A stretch of 64,000 nucleotides of DNA, taken from contig CM077832.1 of assembly GCA_039720395.1 (NCBI GenBank), positions 27,329,763-27,393,762 on the forward strand. The letters are read 5' to 3'. Source of the stretch: Liquidambar formosana (taxonomy: Eukaryota; Streptophyta; Magnoliopsida; Saxifragales; Altingiaceae). This document shows, piece after piece, positions 12,100 to 24,043 of the stretch. The notes below the pieces were generated by a model. That model was not told where the DNA came from and did not search any database. It saw only the letters and a list, made by a program, of their open reading frames with translations. The translations under genes were made by a program, and so were the position numbers. Positions within the stretch are counted from its first letter, which is position 1. Every line of letters begins with the position of its first letter.

Positions 12100-12869
12100 G
12101 GATGTGTACGCACCAATAAATAGTGTGTACGTAACAAGGTAAATAATTGTGACTTAAGAACCTTACTGCAATCTTGTGACTTGTTGGGAATTACTTTGTC
12201 AATTGTCAAAGGGTAAATTGCACTTTAGAGTCCTAAGTTTGGGTCAAGTTTCACTTTAGGGTCCAAAGTTTAAATTGTGTCAATTCAGTACCCGAATTAT
12301 TTGTTGAGTTGCAATTTGGCGTCTACCATAAGAATTTTCAGTATTTTCTCCACCTTACCCTTTTTTATGGGTTTGAAAACCCTATTTTACCCCTATCAAC
12401 ATGTAATAAACCCTTATATTGTAACTAGATTTGAATCACTTTACCGTCAGATTTGTGATTTTGTAAATAGAAAATATAAAAGTTTATTAGATGTTAATAG
12501 GGGTAATGTAGAGAGAGAAAGAAGATAAGATTGATTCAGACCTGATAAAGATATAAAAATTTATTAGATGTTGATAGGGGTAAAATAGGGTTTTCAAACC
12601 AATAAAAGGGGCAAAGTAGGGATAATATAGAAAATTTTGACAGCAAGCCCCAAATTGCAACTTAACTAATAATTCGGGTACTGAATTGACGCAATTTAAA
12701 TTTTGGACCCTAAAGTGAAACGTGACCCAAACTTTGGACCCTAAAGTGCAATTTACCCTTTGAAAATTGACAAAGTAATTCCCAACAAGTCACAAGATTG
12801 CAGCAAGGTTCTCAAGTCACAATTATTTACATTGTTACGTACACACTATTTATTGGTGTGTACACACCC
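12100..12869. mobile_element. Foldback / long-TIR element (~770 bp)
   Basis: The two halves are inverted copies of each other: the left arm starts 'gatgtgtacgcaccaata' and the right arm ends 'tattggtgtgtacacacc'. Similarity continues inward for roughly 370 bases per arm, through the 'aattgcactttag' and 'cagtacccgaatta' words, leaving almost no unique centre. This is the build of a long-inverted-repeat MITE or foldback transposon. I found no convincing target duplication. It has no coding content; short frames inside are incidental. Confidence 0.75.
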
Positions 12870-13392
12870 AATATTCATGATGGAAAGTTTTAATCTGGAC
12901 AACTTTTCTCCCTAAGCCAGGAACTTCGTTTAGAAACCTTATTTTTTGGTTTGGCTTGCAGTCCAAGGGACCTTGACCTAACCCTAGCCTACCACTATAT
13001 ATTCATCAATTATGACCTGGGAAAGGGCATCGAAAGAACTGGGAAAGAAGCCTCCACACTTGAGACAACCTTAACCCTGAGACAACCAACCAAAGAGGAC
13101 TTGAAGATGTAATCAAAGGACTAAGGGAGGAATTGCTCTATTAACGCCCGAAGCGTGAAAACCTGAGGGTAACTTACGTAAGTGCCTACTGTCAATTCAA
13201 TACCCAATTTATTAGTTGAGTTGGGGGTGTGTAACTACACTTTGAATCCATTGAAGAAGTTTGTAGGGCTATTCTTAGATTAAATAGGGTTGATTTTCAT
13301 CATTCAAAGCTTGTTATTAAGTTGGTGTACTACGGTTGGCGTTCCATGATAAAAAATTCTACATCAAATGAGAGAGAGTGCTCCAAGGATGG
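12870..13392. other. Unassigned sequence left of the solo LTR
   Basis: About 520 bases with no recognisable gene or repeat. The last five bases (GATGG, 13388-13392) are the left target duplication of the solo LTR, so this joined directly to 15885 onwards before that insertion. It may be the 5' part of the LINE relic, but no RNA-recognition motif was seen. Confidence 0.5.
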
Positions 13393-15879
13393 TGTCACAC
13401 CCCATTTTTGCACCACCTTACTAGAGTTTGTCATTCCATGTAGGTTTTTGTTTTTTTTGTTTTATTCTAGACACTTGCATTAGGTTTTTAGGGTCCTAAG
13501 GATAATGGGTATGAATCTTGGTTCAATTTGAAGTTGATCTTGAAGGTTAATAAGAACTTTTGTGATTTGAGGGGTATATTCGTCTTTTAGGTCACAAACT
13601 TTTCATTTGACTTTGAAATGATCTCCAAATTGTTAATTGGAGTTCATATTGATGCATATAAGGTATTTATATGTTCAATTTGATGAATTAATGGCATAGG
13701 GTTAAAATGGTTCATAATAGTTCAAGTTAGTTAAAAGACCCTTTTCAGGTTGGCTTAATTCGGCTAGTAATTACCAATCAATTTTCTTCAAATTCACTTT
13801 ATTTAGTCTTTATTTTATCCCTAAAAGTGTTTTGGCAAGTTTAATTTTGGTTTGGAAAGCTTTTGGTTCAATCCTATGTGCATACCTATGCTTTGCAATG
13901 GTAGTGCATAGAGGTTAACCGCTTTTGTAAAACCTAACCATGCACCTATGGTTAGTGGTTTTTGCTCTAAAATATTTAAAAATGTATTCCTCATCGAAAC
14001 ACAGTCATTTTGGCTTTTATTTCATCAAAATCAGAGTTAATTTAACCCCTAAAACACTCCTAGAAGGAAAGGAGTCCCAAAAAAAGAGAAAACTAAAGCG
14101 CGCTTGGGTGACTACCCAAGCCTGGGCGACTAGCCGCTTGGGCCCAAGTCCCTAGCCGCCTAGCCCTGGGTGGTCACCTGGGCTACCTTCCCATTTTTGC
14201 TGAAGCGGGACTCTCTTCCCTATTTAGACAAATTTGGACTTTTGGATGACTTTTCTTCCAATTTTTGGTAACTTTTGAGTTCCTTGAGCACCAAGGGAGT
14301 CTCTAATAACCCTTAGATTAATTTTTAAGGTTTTAATCCTAGCCATTGATTTATCCTAATTAAACTCTATAAATACCCCACTATGTTTTAGCATTATTAA
14401 GGGAGCCACTTTGATGCATTAAACCTAAGTTCTAAGAGAGAATAAGAGGGAGAGTTCTAAAGGAGAGCTGGAGTTCTTGCTGTAGACTTTAAGAAGTTTA
14501 TTTCAAGTTGTTCACAAGTGAAAGAGAGAGTCTCTACAACAACATAAGAGGCTTAATCCAAGGTATGCCTTAAACCTTTAAGGCTGAAATTAGGGTTTTC
14601 TCTTAAGTTAGCTTTATTGCATGCAACTGTTGTAATTTCTACCATGGATTGATGTTTCTATTAGTTAATATATGAGATAATAATGATATCCATGATGAGT
14701 TTTGCATGTTTTAGAGTTAATTCATAGGTTTTAATGCAAAGTTGTGATTCTAGGGTTTCTATTATCCTTGTTTTAGATAAGTTGCATATAGCATGCCAGG
14801 TTAGGATTTTTTGTTGGTTTTTTTTCATGGTTATTATATATGTGATACATATAGAATAACTATAGTGAGTTTTGCATTCATTATTAGTGGATTTCTAGGT
14901 TTTCATGCATGTTAGTTAGGTCATTGCATGCAGGGTGTATTAGGGTTTATGAAAATTCATTATTCTTGTTATTTGCATGAACTAGTAGATGATTTTAGGC
15001 CTTAATATGGTTCTATCCATATTTATACTTTCTTTCTTTTTTTGCTTTGTTCTGAGCACATGTAAGGGTGCAAATAGGTGTGATAATTGCCTTATTGCAA
15101 ATAAGGCTGCTATTGCTTAATGTTGCTTTTGCTTGGAGATAATTGTACAAGGTAAGTAGGGTATGAGAGTGCCCCAAATCTCTATCCCTAATCTTTCTCT
15201 TCTCCCTCTTTTAGGGTTATTTCTTAATACGAATACATGGTGATTTCCTTGTTAAAGTAAAGTATCTTTTTATCAAAAGTTCCCATCTTGTGGAAGTTGC
15301 TTAATTTCAAATTTGGCTTATTTATCAAACTTTCTATCTTTCAAATAAGGAAACTTAGGGTTTTACCATTGGTTCATATTTGGTTGTAATCTTATTTCTT
15401 ATCGATCTACGTGGACTTTGATCCATGTATTTCTATGCATGATACGTAGGCGCTTTGAGGTTCAAGTCTGCCCTAGGATCCAAGTATCCTGGTTTTTCTT
15501 TATTTCTTTCCTTTTCTTTGTTTTATTTGATTATGTGGATGAATGGATTAATGATATACATGCTGTTTGGTGATGATATATGCTAATTTTTGTATAATAA
15601 GACTTTAATTTAGCCCAAATAAACTAAAAGACCGATTAGGGTGACATAGGTGCCTATAGGGTTTGCCTAGAACCTTCCCAAGTGATAATTTAGCCTCCGA
15701 ATCCCTAGTTTCTTTGGTTTCTAAAAAGACTGTTTTTGCCTTCCTTTTTAAACATGGAGTCATTCAATTGTTTTCTTAAAACAAAATGGTTTTTAGGGTT
15801 TTCTTTGTTTCCTTTAAAAAAATAAGGTGGTGACTCCTTTTTCCTTTTCAATCATGTGGGCCACTTTCCGGGATTCACA
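13393..15879 (+). mobile_element. Solo LTR of a second Tat-like family (type B, 2487 bp)
   Basis: It starts TGTCACACCCC, ends GGATTCACA and is flanked by a perfect 5-bp duplication GATGG (13388-13392 and 15880-15884). No internal region is present, so it is a solo LTR, normally left by recombination between the two LTRs of one element. It has TATAAATA (14368-14375), a diverged cloverleaf module upstream (14102-14183), the 'acgtggactttgatcc' block (about 15408) and the CTAGGAT hairpin (about 15475). It differs clearly from the type A LTRs of copies L, O and I but has the same layout. Confidence 0.92.
14102..14183. repeat. Diverged cloverleaf-type module (solo LTR)
   Basis: It occupies the same place relative to the TATA box as in type A LTRs. 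The outer pair is GGTGAC/GTCACC and there is a perfect central palindrome CTTGGGCCCAAG. The primary sequence differs from the type A modules (CTTGGG/CCTAG words instead of ACCGTCC), but the pattern of adjacent hairpins inside an outer stem is kept. Confidence 0.6.
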
Positions 15880-17211
15880 GATGGCAGTTATCATTTTAAA
15901 TATGTTAAACCAATCAATCGTACTAGGGGTGGTGTAACTACAGAGGTTGTTAGTGGAATAAAATATGTGGATTGCTTGAAGCAAAGGACCGCTGAAGATG
16001 TGGTGGATAATAAAGAGAATGGTTTTGAGACTGTTATGGCTAAGGAAGTGGATGAGGAATGGTTACTTTGTTGTGCAGTTGGCGAGGTAATTTATATTGA
16101 CAGTATTCCGTTATTGGAGGAGAAAATTAAAGCTAATGTGGCTTGTGTTCTCTCAATTAGGGCTTTAAGTGGGAATAAGGTGCTAATTATTTTCCAAGAC
16201 GTAAATTTTAAGAAATTTTTCTTGAAAGATGAGGGTAACAGGCTATCCAATTGGTTTGTTCATATCAATAATTGGGATTCCGAATTTGTGAATGCTGATC
16301 GACTAGCTTGGATATGTGTTGAAGGGGTTCCTTGCATGCTTAGAATGAAGCTACTTTTAGGAGGATTGGAGATTGTGTGGGAAGATGATTTATGTTGATA
16401 GTAGTACTTCTCAGAGGAAAGTCTTAGACTATTGGAGGGTTCTTGTTTTAACAGAGCAGTTGAATATATGCAAAACTTTATCCTTGAAGGCTTCACTTAG
16501 GGAATATGTGGTTAGAGTTCACAAGGAGTGTAGATTTAGTTTTTCAACTCATCATGTTAGTGAACATTGCTTCGACAACAATGTTTCAGCAGCAATGGCA
16601 AGGTTAAGCTTTTTAAGATTCAAATTGAGGATGAAAATAGGAAGGCTAGTAGGGTGGAGGCCAAGTTGAGTGATATTAATCAAGTAAGGTCAGTTGCCAA
16701 TAATGTTTTTAACTTGGATGGAGGCACTGATTTTGGTAGGTCTGATAGTGACTCCTTCTGGTTACAACCTATCTTGGATAGGTTGGCTCGTGAATCTATT
16801 CTTGGTATTGGAAATCATAGCTCTCCTCATAATCCTTCTAAAGTTGGTCTTATTCATGGGGGTGTGAGTTGTGATGTTCACACTGACTCTTTTGCTGTTG
16901 ATGTTGCTATTGGTGTTAAGCCTGTGCCTCAGAATGGTAATGTCTATAAAGAAACAAGGAGTAAAAAGGGTAAAGATCAGAAACGTAAACCTTCAGTGCA
17001 ATCTGTTCATTGGGACACTTTTTTTGAAGGAATGAGAGAGGATGATATTCAATATGAGTTTGCTAAGGAGAAACATCGCTGCAAAAGGGATAGGAATTTT
17101 GGTGTGAATAAAAAAAAAAGGCTGTTGAATGTATGCTATGCTTTGGTGTGTTCTTCTTGTTGTTTTATGGCTTTATTGGGTAAGGTTGCTTTTGTTTGTT
17201 TTGGGCTCTAG
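15880..17211 (+). pseudogene. LINE ORF1-like DUF4283 protein, broken
   Basis: Three overlapping frames together read like the DUF4283 region of plant LINE ORF1 or related proteins. An E-W-L-L-C-C motif near 16060 is followed by N-W-F-V-H-I-N-N-W and R-L-A-W-I-C-V-E-G-V-P (about 16240-16340), then after a frameshift near 16370 D-Y-W-R-V-L-V-L-T and Y-V-V-R-V-H-K-E (to 16530). After another frameshift a low-complexity, serine-rich C-terminal part ends at 17211 with basic clusters. The beginning is separated by the solo LTR. No endonuclease or reverse transcriptase follows, so the element lacks ORF2. A host-derived DUF4283 gene is an alternative. Confidence 0.55.
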
Positions 17212-17752
17212 CTTTGGGTATTTAGTTTGAAGAAGTCTGGTTAAAGCTGGAATTGTTTTGGCAGTTGCAATCTCTGTCTGAAACTCCAAATTTCCAAATT
17301 CTACCAATTTCTCCAGAAGCTTTCTTGGTTATCTTGAGGGTGTTTCTACTACTAGCTCTTTTTGTCGATTTGGATTGCTTACAACTTCTCCTCGCTCTTT
17401 TGGTGCACTTGTTCGGTTCAATTTGGGGATTGGCAGCCATTTCAATTAGGTGCTATTGCTTAGCTTTTATGTTTGCTTTATGCTCTTTGTGGTGTCCATT
17501 TTTTGGGGTTTGGTGTGTCGATTGTTGTTGGTGTAGTTTTCCTTGTTGCTTGTGCTTCTTGTTAGCTGGGGGTTTTTTTTTTGGTGTGGTTTTTCATTTA
17601 AGTCAAGGGTGTTTTTGCTGCTCTTCTTGGAGAGTTTTGATGGGAGTGTTGTTTTTGGTGTTTTTTCTTTCCAAAGGGCTTTCTTTGTATGTTCGGTTTA
17701 TCCATATTAATAATATTTCTTTATGTGGATCAAAAAAAAAAACTTACGTTCT
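17212..17752 (+). mobile_element. Probable LINE 3' region with A tail
   Basis: A T- and G-rich stretch follows the ORF1 relic and ends in an A run near 17741-17750 after 'ttatgtggatc', a plausible LINE 3' end. A long frame rich in C, F and L (17253-17969) runs through it and into the next repeat; it has no family resemblance and reflects T-rich composition. Confidence 0.45.
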
Positions 17753-17788
17753 TTCGTATTCTTTTTTGAAATCAAAGAATGTTGTATG

Positions 17789-18025
17789 TAGGCCTGGCAA
17801 TTTGGGTGGGTTTGGGTTTAGGATAAATGGGTTGGGTTGGGTTTGGGTTGGGTCATTAATGGGTTATGTAATTTGTGCCATTAATGGGTTGGGTTATGCC
17901 CAACCCAATTACTGTACAAACCCAAAACTAACCCGCAACCGACCCAATTATGACCCGGCCCAGATTTAAACCCAATCCACATCCTCACCTGACCCATTTT
18001 CTGACCCAACCCATTTTGTGCCCTA
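17789..18025. mobile_element. Small hAT-like MITE (GGGTTGGGTT type)
   Basis: It starts TAGGCCTGGCAATTTGGGT and ends in the near-complement TTTTGTGCCCTA. Its left half is rich in GGGTTGGGTT and its right half in AACCCAACCC, giving a foldback. Many plant hAT MITEs have this composition and TAGG...CCTA ends. No clear 8-bp target duplication was found. Confidence 0.55.
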
Positions 18026-18026
18026 G

Positions 18027-18029
<3 letters not shown>

Positions 18030-18072
<43 letters not shown>
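18030..18072. repeat. (TC)n microsatellite
   Basis: An uninterrupted TC dinucleotide run of about 43 bases lies directly beside the MITE end. Confidence 0.95.
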
Positions 18073-18075
<3 letters not shown>

Positions 18076-18700
18076 GTAGTAAACAGGCCTCATACAATTA
18101 AATTTAACACACAAGAACTACCTAGTACTAGTATTTCTTCAAAACAACAATCCACAAGCCATGAAATATTTAATCACCATCCCAAGTCATGACATTTGCA
18201 AGTATCAGAAACCACTTTTGCTGGGAATGAACCATAATAACCTCATTTTTATTCCAATATGATATATCAAAACAAGCCATGGAAATAAGCAAGTTTACTA
18301 AACCAAATAACAAGTACAAAATGTTCCAATGAGAAAGCTGTTTTTTTATTCCCAATTAACAGGATTAAAAAATATAAGGCAGTGCCACACCATATTTGCA
18401 CATCATTGTCATTGATTTAGAATGCTCAAAAGGAGGTCTAAAACCAAGTTGTCCACTTGAGGCACAAGACTGCCCATAGATAGCATCATGGAACAAGGAG
18501 TATCTTTCCGATATGCTTGCTACTTTCCATAAGCCGATGACCCTCTGCTGCTTTGTTAGTGGCTTATCAAATAAGAAAAAGGATCTTCATTAGTGCTTAG
18601 TAGTGGCATCACCTTTTAATTATAATTACTGTTAATTGTTTTTTCTTTTTGGGATGGGCACCACAATGCGTTTGATAGCTACTAATCTATAATTGTTTAC

Positions 18701-18915
18701 CTTGAGCCAACACCCCCAATGCCAATCACAGCAATGGAATCCCCAAGATGCAACTCAACTGCATGAGCCATAGCACCATAGGCAGTAAAAACTGCACATC
18801 CTAATACTGCAGACTCCGAGTAGGGCAGTGAGTCTGGTATAATAGATAATGCATGTGCTGGCACAACACAGTATTTAGCTAGGCCTCCCATGCTATACAT
18901 AAATACAAGGTTTCC
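18701..18915 (-). pseudogene. Single exon of a zinc-type alcohol dehydrogenase-like gene
   Basis: A 215-bp minus-strand exon with good splice borders encodes M-Y-S-M-G-G-L-A-K-Y-C-V-V-P-A-H, L-G-C-A-V-F-T-A-Y-G-A-M and A-V-I-G-I-G-G-V-G-S. This is the stretch that leads into the nucleotide-binding fold of plant GroES-like zinc-binding dehydrogenases (At5g63620 type). It lies on the same strand within the apparent last intron of the PIG3-like fragment but belongs to a different branch of the superfamily. No neighbouring exon of this gene was seen within the window. It looks like a captured or rearranged exon. Confidence 0.7.
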
Positions 18916-19202
18916 TACACAATATAGCTTATTTATTAGTAATCTCTAATAGACGATATATGGATTCCAAGAGAAGTAGACAATTACATCCTAAAAAAGA
19001 GGTAAATAGATAAATCAGGAAAAAAAAAAACTTTAATAGGCATGAAAATTGAAACACCACAGAGAAAAGTAATGAGAAAATTAATCATAAACATGCAAAT
19101 GAGTGTGAAAGGGCAAGGAAAAACGTGGCAGTGTGACAACTATATGTAGTGCATAGCATTGCCCAACTCATGTAAATGACATAAGCATAAATAAGCATAC
19201 AC

Positions 19203-19233
<31 letters not shown>

Positions 19234-20118
19234 CAAATTCCCTGTGTTCACACAATTTTTTTTTTTTTGTTGGGGGGGGGGGATCCTAGGATTTATTTCC
19301 TAGTCATACGCACAAGAGATCAAACAAGCCCAGAAAGAATCTTACTCACTGGCCACATACCAGGTAGCAGTCTTAAAATCGTTTTCAACTATTGAACCTT
19401 CTTTAAAACACTATCTTACCTTTGTGTTCTTCTCATGAATTCAACAAAATAAAATAAAATAAAATAAAATCGATAACGAGGAAATAAAGAAATTGGAAAA
19501 GGGAGTATGGAAACCCATACTCTAATTAAAAAAAGCTTTGATTCTTATATGAACCAAATATAATATTGAAAAGAGAGAACAAAAATGCAGAAGCCAAATA
19601 AATTGGCATTATCTTCTTAAAAAATGTGGTCAAAAAGTGCAAGTGGTGCATACCAAAATACAAGCTGATGCTAAGAAAGAGATTCCTATTAAGGTGGATA
19701 GAAGTGTCCAAGGATGGCCACTGTTTTTGTAGACTATGTAATTAAGACAATGAAAATGCTCCGTTTCCTATTTTCCTTGTCTTAGTGAAACAAGTTGTTT
19801 ATGAAAAATTCCCTCACACGACAATATAGTTCAACCAAAAAAAAAAAAAATGGAATAAACAACTTTATGACAAATTGTGTTTAACCTTGTTTTCTCCTTC
19901 GGATGAGGAAATTATGAATGCATATTTCGTTGTGCCTTTGAAGTCTAGCACAAACTGATAGTATCATTTCCATTAGCCGAGTCTTGAAGTAACAAATCAA
20001 ATTTCAAAGAAATTAATATTTATTACCATAGGGAAAAAATGATTTTTGAAAACCATGCACAAATATACTCCAATCCAACAGAAGCTAAAACCCCCAGATA
20101 AACAAAAGGCTTTTGTAC
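18916..20118. other. Intron-like sequence with simple repeats
   Basis: There is no recognisable exon. It holds an AT microsatellite (about 19208-19232), a T run and G run (19257-19282), an (AAAAT)n run (19447-19470) and an A run (near 19840). The missing PIG3 exon was searched for here by eye without success. Confidence 0.6.
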
Positions 20119-20940
20119 CTTGCACTGTAAGGCGCCTTGCAAGCAAAGATGAGAGATTTACTTTTATCACTGTTCCACCCATGAAGCCAATAATAAAAAG
20201 CCTCCCATCAACATTTAAGCTGTCAAGGTTTCGCTGAAAGTAGGGTCCCCCAACATTATCCAGAATAACATCAACACCTGCCATTGAATATTTTGAGGTT
20301 ACATTCTCTATCTGAATCAATGGGAAATGAGAAAAAGAAGCCTATTCATCATCTTAAATGTTCAGGAATAATGGGATGATAATAGAAGAGAAAAAATTCC
20401 AATTTAAACCAATACAATTATGTTGGTACAGAACATACCTTTCCCTCCAGTTTCTTCCTTCACCCGTGCAACAAAGTCTTCTGTCTTGTAATTGATGCAC
20501 ACATCAGCTCCAAGTTCCTTGCAAACAGCTAATTTCTCCTTACTGCCTGGTGAATAAAATGGACTAAAATATTTATTAACAAAAATAGAGGCTGAATTAA
20601 ATGGAATAAGATAAATAAGCCATGAGATAAAAAGTGCATCTGGACCTGCTGTAGCAAATAACCTCACTCCTTGATATTTAGCCATCTGAATCGCAAATTT
20701 ACCTATTCCATTGGAGCCTCCATGAATCTGAAATTTTGTCAGTCCTCAATTCATATATTCAACAATCCACAAGCTAATATCATAATAAAATTCTGTCCAG
20801 CAAAATAGTCAAAGCTTTCTCAAAAGCCAAAGTTTGTGCAGCCAAACCCAAGGTTAAGAGGCACTTTGCTTGAAATGGACAAAATGCTTGAAATGAAGAT
20901 ATATCGAAAGATAGAAACAAATTGTAATTTTACCTTAATG

Positions 20941-23087
20941 CTATCCTGAGGAGAGATGTCTTTGAGGCTCAGAATCATCTATGTTTTGGAAATCTACCAC
21001 AAGTTGAGATTCATCATCTGATGAATCTTCTTCAGCTACATAAAATGAATTACAAATGAAAACTTATTATGTTGTGTAAATGAAAAACTAAGTTTAATAA
21101 ATAACCAACCAAGCTTGAAAATTACCTCTTAACCCACATAACCAATCACGAGTGCATAATAGAGCCTCTGCATTCTTTGGTACAATGGAGCTTCGACACT
21201 TGTCAATGATCTGACCTCCAATGCTAAACGCCGACTCTGAGGCAACGGTGGTGATAGGAATACTTAAAATATCTCGAGCCATAATTGAGAGCTCCGAAAA
21301 CGAACAAGATTTTCTTTCCAAAAATGAAGAACATCTAGATTTGGATGTTTTATCCTAGAAAGGCTACTCTCCTCCAGATATATATCCAATTGTGACTTCT
21401 TTGTACCCTCTCCATAGTGTTGGCTCTCAAAAATATCAAACTCCTACAAAAATTTAACATTTCCAACATATAAATGTAAAAAGTACTATAAAAATAAAAG
21501 TAATAAAAGTAATAAACTATTGTTACTTACTTGGCTCTCAGGAATATCTCCAATGTCAGCATCACTAGCTCCAACACCCCCACTACTTCCAGTTGTAGAT
21601 ACCATTGGGGGTAAACGAACATACTCTTCAAATAGTAAATTCAATTTGCTGCGAACACAAGCTACATCATCTTTATAAGTGATGGCATTCAATTTTTGAA
21701 AACAGAACTTCACATATAACAACTTGTACCGTGGGTCTAAAACTATAGTAAAGGCCAACACCATACTATAGCATTCCCAATACTTGTCAAACTTCGCCTT
21801 CATTCGTATTGCCATTTGACATATGAATTGACTCTCGCTATTCATCTCTTCCATTATGCGAAGTTGAATCTTCCAAAATCCATGAAAATACAAGTTGGCT
21901 GTAGGATATTTGGTTCCTTGAAAAAAGAGTTGTGATTTCATAAAATGGCTTCAAAAATTTTGCTATCGTCTCAACTTTATCCCATTCTTCTGCTGAGGGA
22001 CAAGTGTTGAAATTGGTATCCACCAACTGTAAATGGCAAAATGCATAACGAAACACAAGTGCAGTATCAAGCATAAGGTATGTTGAATTTCATCTTATCG
22101 GAATATCTTGTCAAACATTCCTACCACTTTTCAAAGAAAGTTGAGCAATACATTCGGCAAATTTTCTCTTCCTTCCTTGTGTGCCTTTAACATATTTGAC
22201 ACTTTCACGAACCTTAATCACAGCTTCATCTATTACTTTTAAACCTTCTTGTACAATAAGGTTCAAAATATGGGCACCACAACGCACATGGAAAAACTCC
22301 CCATCACATAATAAAGAATTTGCCAAAGAAAGATGATCTTTAACAATACCCACCAAGCCATCATTGTAGGAAGCATTATCTAAAGTAATGGTGAATATTT
22401 TTTTCTCAATGCCCCATTCTTTCAACAAGCTAATCACTTTCTTTGCCAAAATAGGCCCATTATGAGGTGGGGGTACGTGGCAAAAATTCAAAATCCTTTT
22501 CTGTAAGTCCCAATTTTCATGCACATAATGAGCAGTGAGAGTCATATAACCATCAGTGGTGAGAGAGCTCCACAAATCCGATGTCAAACAAATTCTACTA
22601 GGAATCGACTCCAATGCATGTTTGAGTTTTTCCTTCTCCCTGGTATAAATTTTTAGCACATCAACCTTTGCAGTATTCCTTGAAATTGGTTTGGCATCTG
22701 GACTTAGGAAACTATGCAAATCCCTATTCCCTTCATGCTCTACATATCTAAACGAGTAATTATGCTTGATAATTGACATAGCCATCTTCTCCCGATACAT
22801 GTTTTGATCTAAGGGACGCAATTGTCCTTCAACATTGGTGTCACGATTAGGACAAATCAGAGAATTAAATTACTAGTCGCACTTCTAGAACCCGCCTTAT
22901 AAGTTTTCCCACACCTCTTGCATTTTTCTTTTTGACTTCCATCATTACTTACTAGTAATAATTCAAAATCGCTCCATACAAGGGAAGTAGACTGTCTAGA
23001 GCGTTTTGAACCACTTGAACAACTTTCCTGCAAATGGTGGTCATGATCACTATCCATATCCATACCTTCTTCATCCATTGAAAACAC
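20941..23087 (-). pseudogene. hAT transposase, RICESLEEPER type, decayed
   Basis: On the minus strand the start at 23087 is followed by an acidic leader and a BED zinc finger (W-S-D-F, then C-K-R-C-G-K-T-Y, about 22980-22860). Next comes the RNase H-like core with T-S-D-L-W-S-S and T-L-D-N-A-S-Y-N-D (22620-22360), and the hAT dimerisation region I-P-I-T-T-V-A-S-E-S-A-F-S (about 21270). The last intron (21036-21125) has GT-AG ends and joins C-T-R-D-W-L-C-G-L-R to a D/S-rich tail ending at 20941. Breaks: a frameshift with a small deletion near 22860, two TGA codons near 22075-22115, and frameshifts near 21940 and 21310. It cannot make a working transposase. Terminal inverted repeats were not found. 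Confidence 0.8.
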
Positions 23088-24043
23088 CCCACAAATATGA
23101 AAACACTAAGAAAAAAAAAACAATAAATTTTGTCAACAATAAATTGTGGCCATGATATTCAGTCATAATATACAAGAATCTGGCAAAAAGGAAACAAGTA
23201 CCAAAGCTAAAACCCATTTAATGTATATTATATTCACTCATAATATACAATGAAATTGTGATTTCATGAAGCAAAAGAGTATAAACATAACTTGCTAAAA
23301 CCCCCAACCTTTCCCTCAGTATAACTTCATGTCCATTCAAGTTTTCCTATGCCCATGAGCAGCAATTCAACAGATAAAAAATAAAGACCTCAAACTTATT
23401 CCTATACAGTCAAGAAGATTTTCTCACACAAAATATTGAACATTAGAACATCGAATTACATATGAACATCTGTAATTCACATTACCAATACCACTTGCTA
23501 CAATTTTCTAAACCAAAAGAAATTAGAAAACCGTCAGAACACTGTCTAAACATCATAAAAATGTAATGCAGTAGGATGCAGAAAATTCTCCAGCCATAGT
23601 GCTAGTTTAACAATAACAAATTAAAATCACCTAGAACCTCAATCAAACTATGATACCCACACATCAAAATATTTTGATTTTATAGGTGAGTTTTTCACCA
23701 AAGCCAAATTAGGTTTTACGAAATGGGGTTTTCTCCTTTGTTTCAAAATCACAGTCCAAAGAGATTCATCATCTATCCACTAACAAAAAAAAAAACGGGG
23801 AGCTTACCAATGGAACTCACAAAACTCCTCGTCAATGGCTCGTTACCTCCTCTTTACGGTTTGAGAACGAACAGAGAAGGAACAGAGAAGGAACAGACGA
23901 GAAGGAATGGATGGGAAGGAAAGTTTCAAGCCCTAGAAAGAACTCGAACAGAGAAGAAAAGGAACGTTTTTTTTTTTTTTTTGTTTCGTATACAAACAGA
24001 GAAGAGAAGGAACGGTTTGCTTCTTATTTTTCTAAACGGGTCC
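23088..24043. other. Flank between hAT relic and outer Tat LTR
   Basis: There is no recognisable gene. It is AT-rich, with GAACAGAGAAGGA-type repeats at 23870-23960 and a T run near 23968. It probably holds the 5' flank of the hAT relic. The last five bases (GGTCC, 24039-24043) are the target-site candidate for the outer Tat element. Confidence 0.5.

Larger units (their letters stand above)
18486..20727 (-). pseudogene. PIG3-type quinone oxidoreductase, partial exons
   Basis: Four minus-strand exons read like the C-terminal half of plant quinone oxidoreductase PIG3 (medium-chain dehydrogenase/reductase superfamily, NAD(P)H-binding). 20646-20727 gives I-H-G-G-S-N-G-I-G, the glycine-rich nucleotide-binding turn. 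20439-20546 gives A-V-C-K-E-L-G-A-D-V-C-I-N-Y. 20119-20277 gives [12 protein letters not shown]. 18486 to about 18550 gives H-R-L-M-E-S-S-K-H-I-G-K-I-L-L-V-P and stop. The GT-AG junctions and phases of the first three exons fit. The exon expected between 'R-L-T-V-Q' and the last one (~40 residues) was not found, and the N-terminal half is missing: beyond 20727 lies a hAT relic. It is probably a dead fragment. A gene with very long introns is less likely. Confidence 0.7.

Noticed and set aside
17253..17969. A 238-codon frame rich in C, F and L that looks like a membrane protein
   Set aside because: It runs through a T-rich LINE 3' region and into a MITE; the hydrophobic look comes from T-rich codons.
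18030..18072. TC microsatellite as a pyrimidine-patch core promoter
   Set aside because: It lies beside a MITE and no gene starts nearby on either strand.
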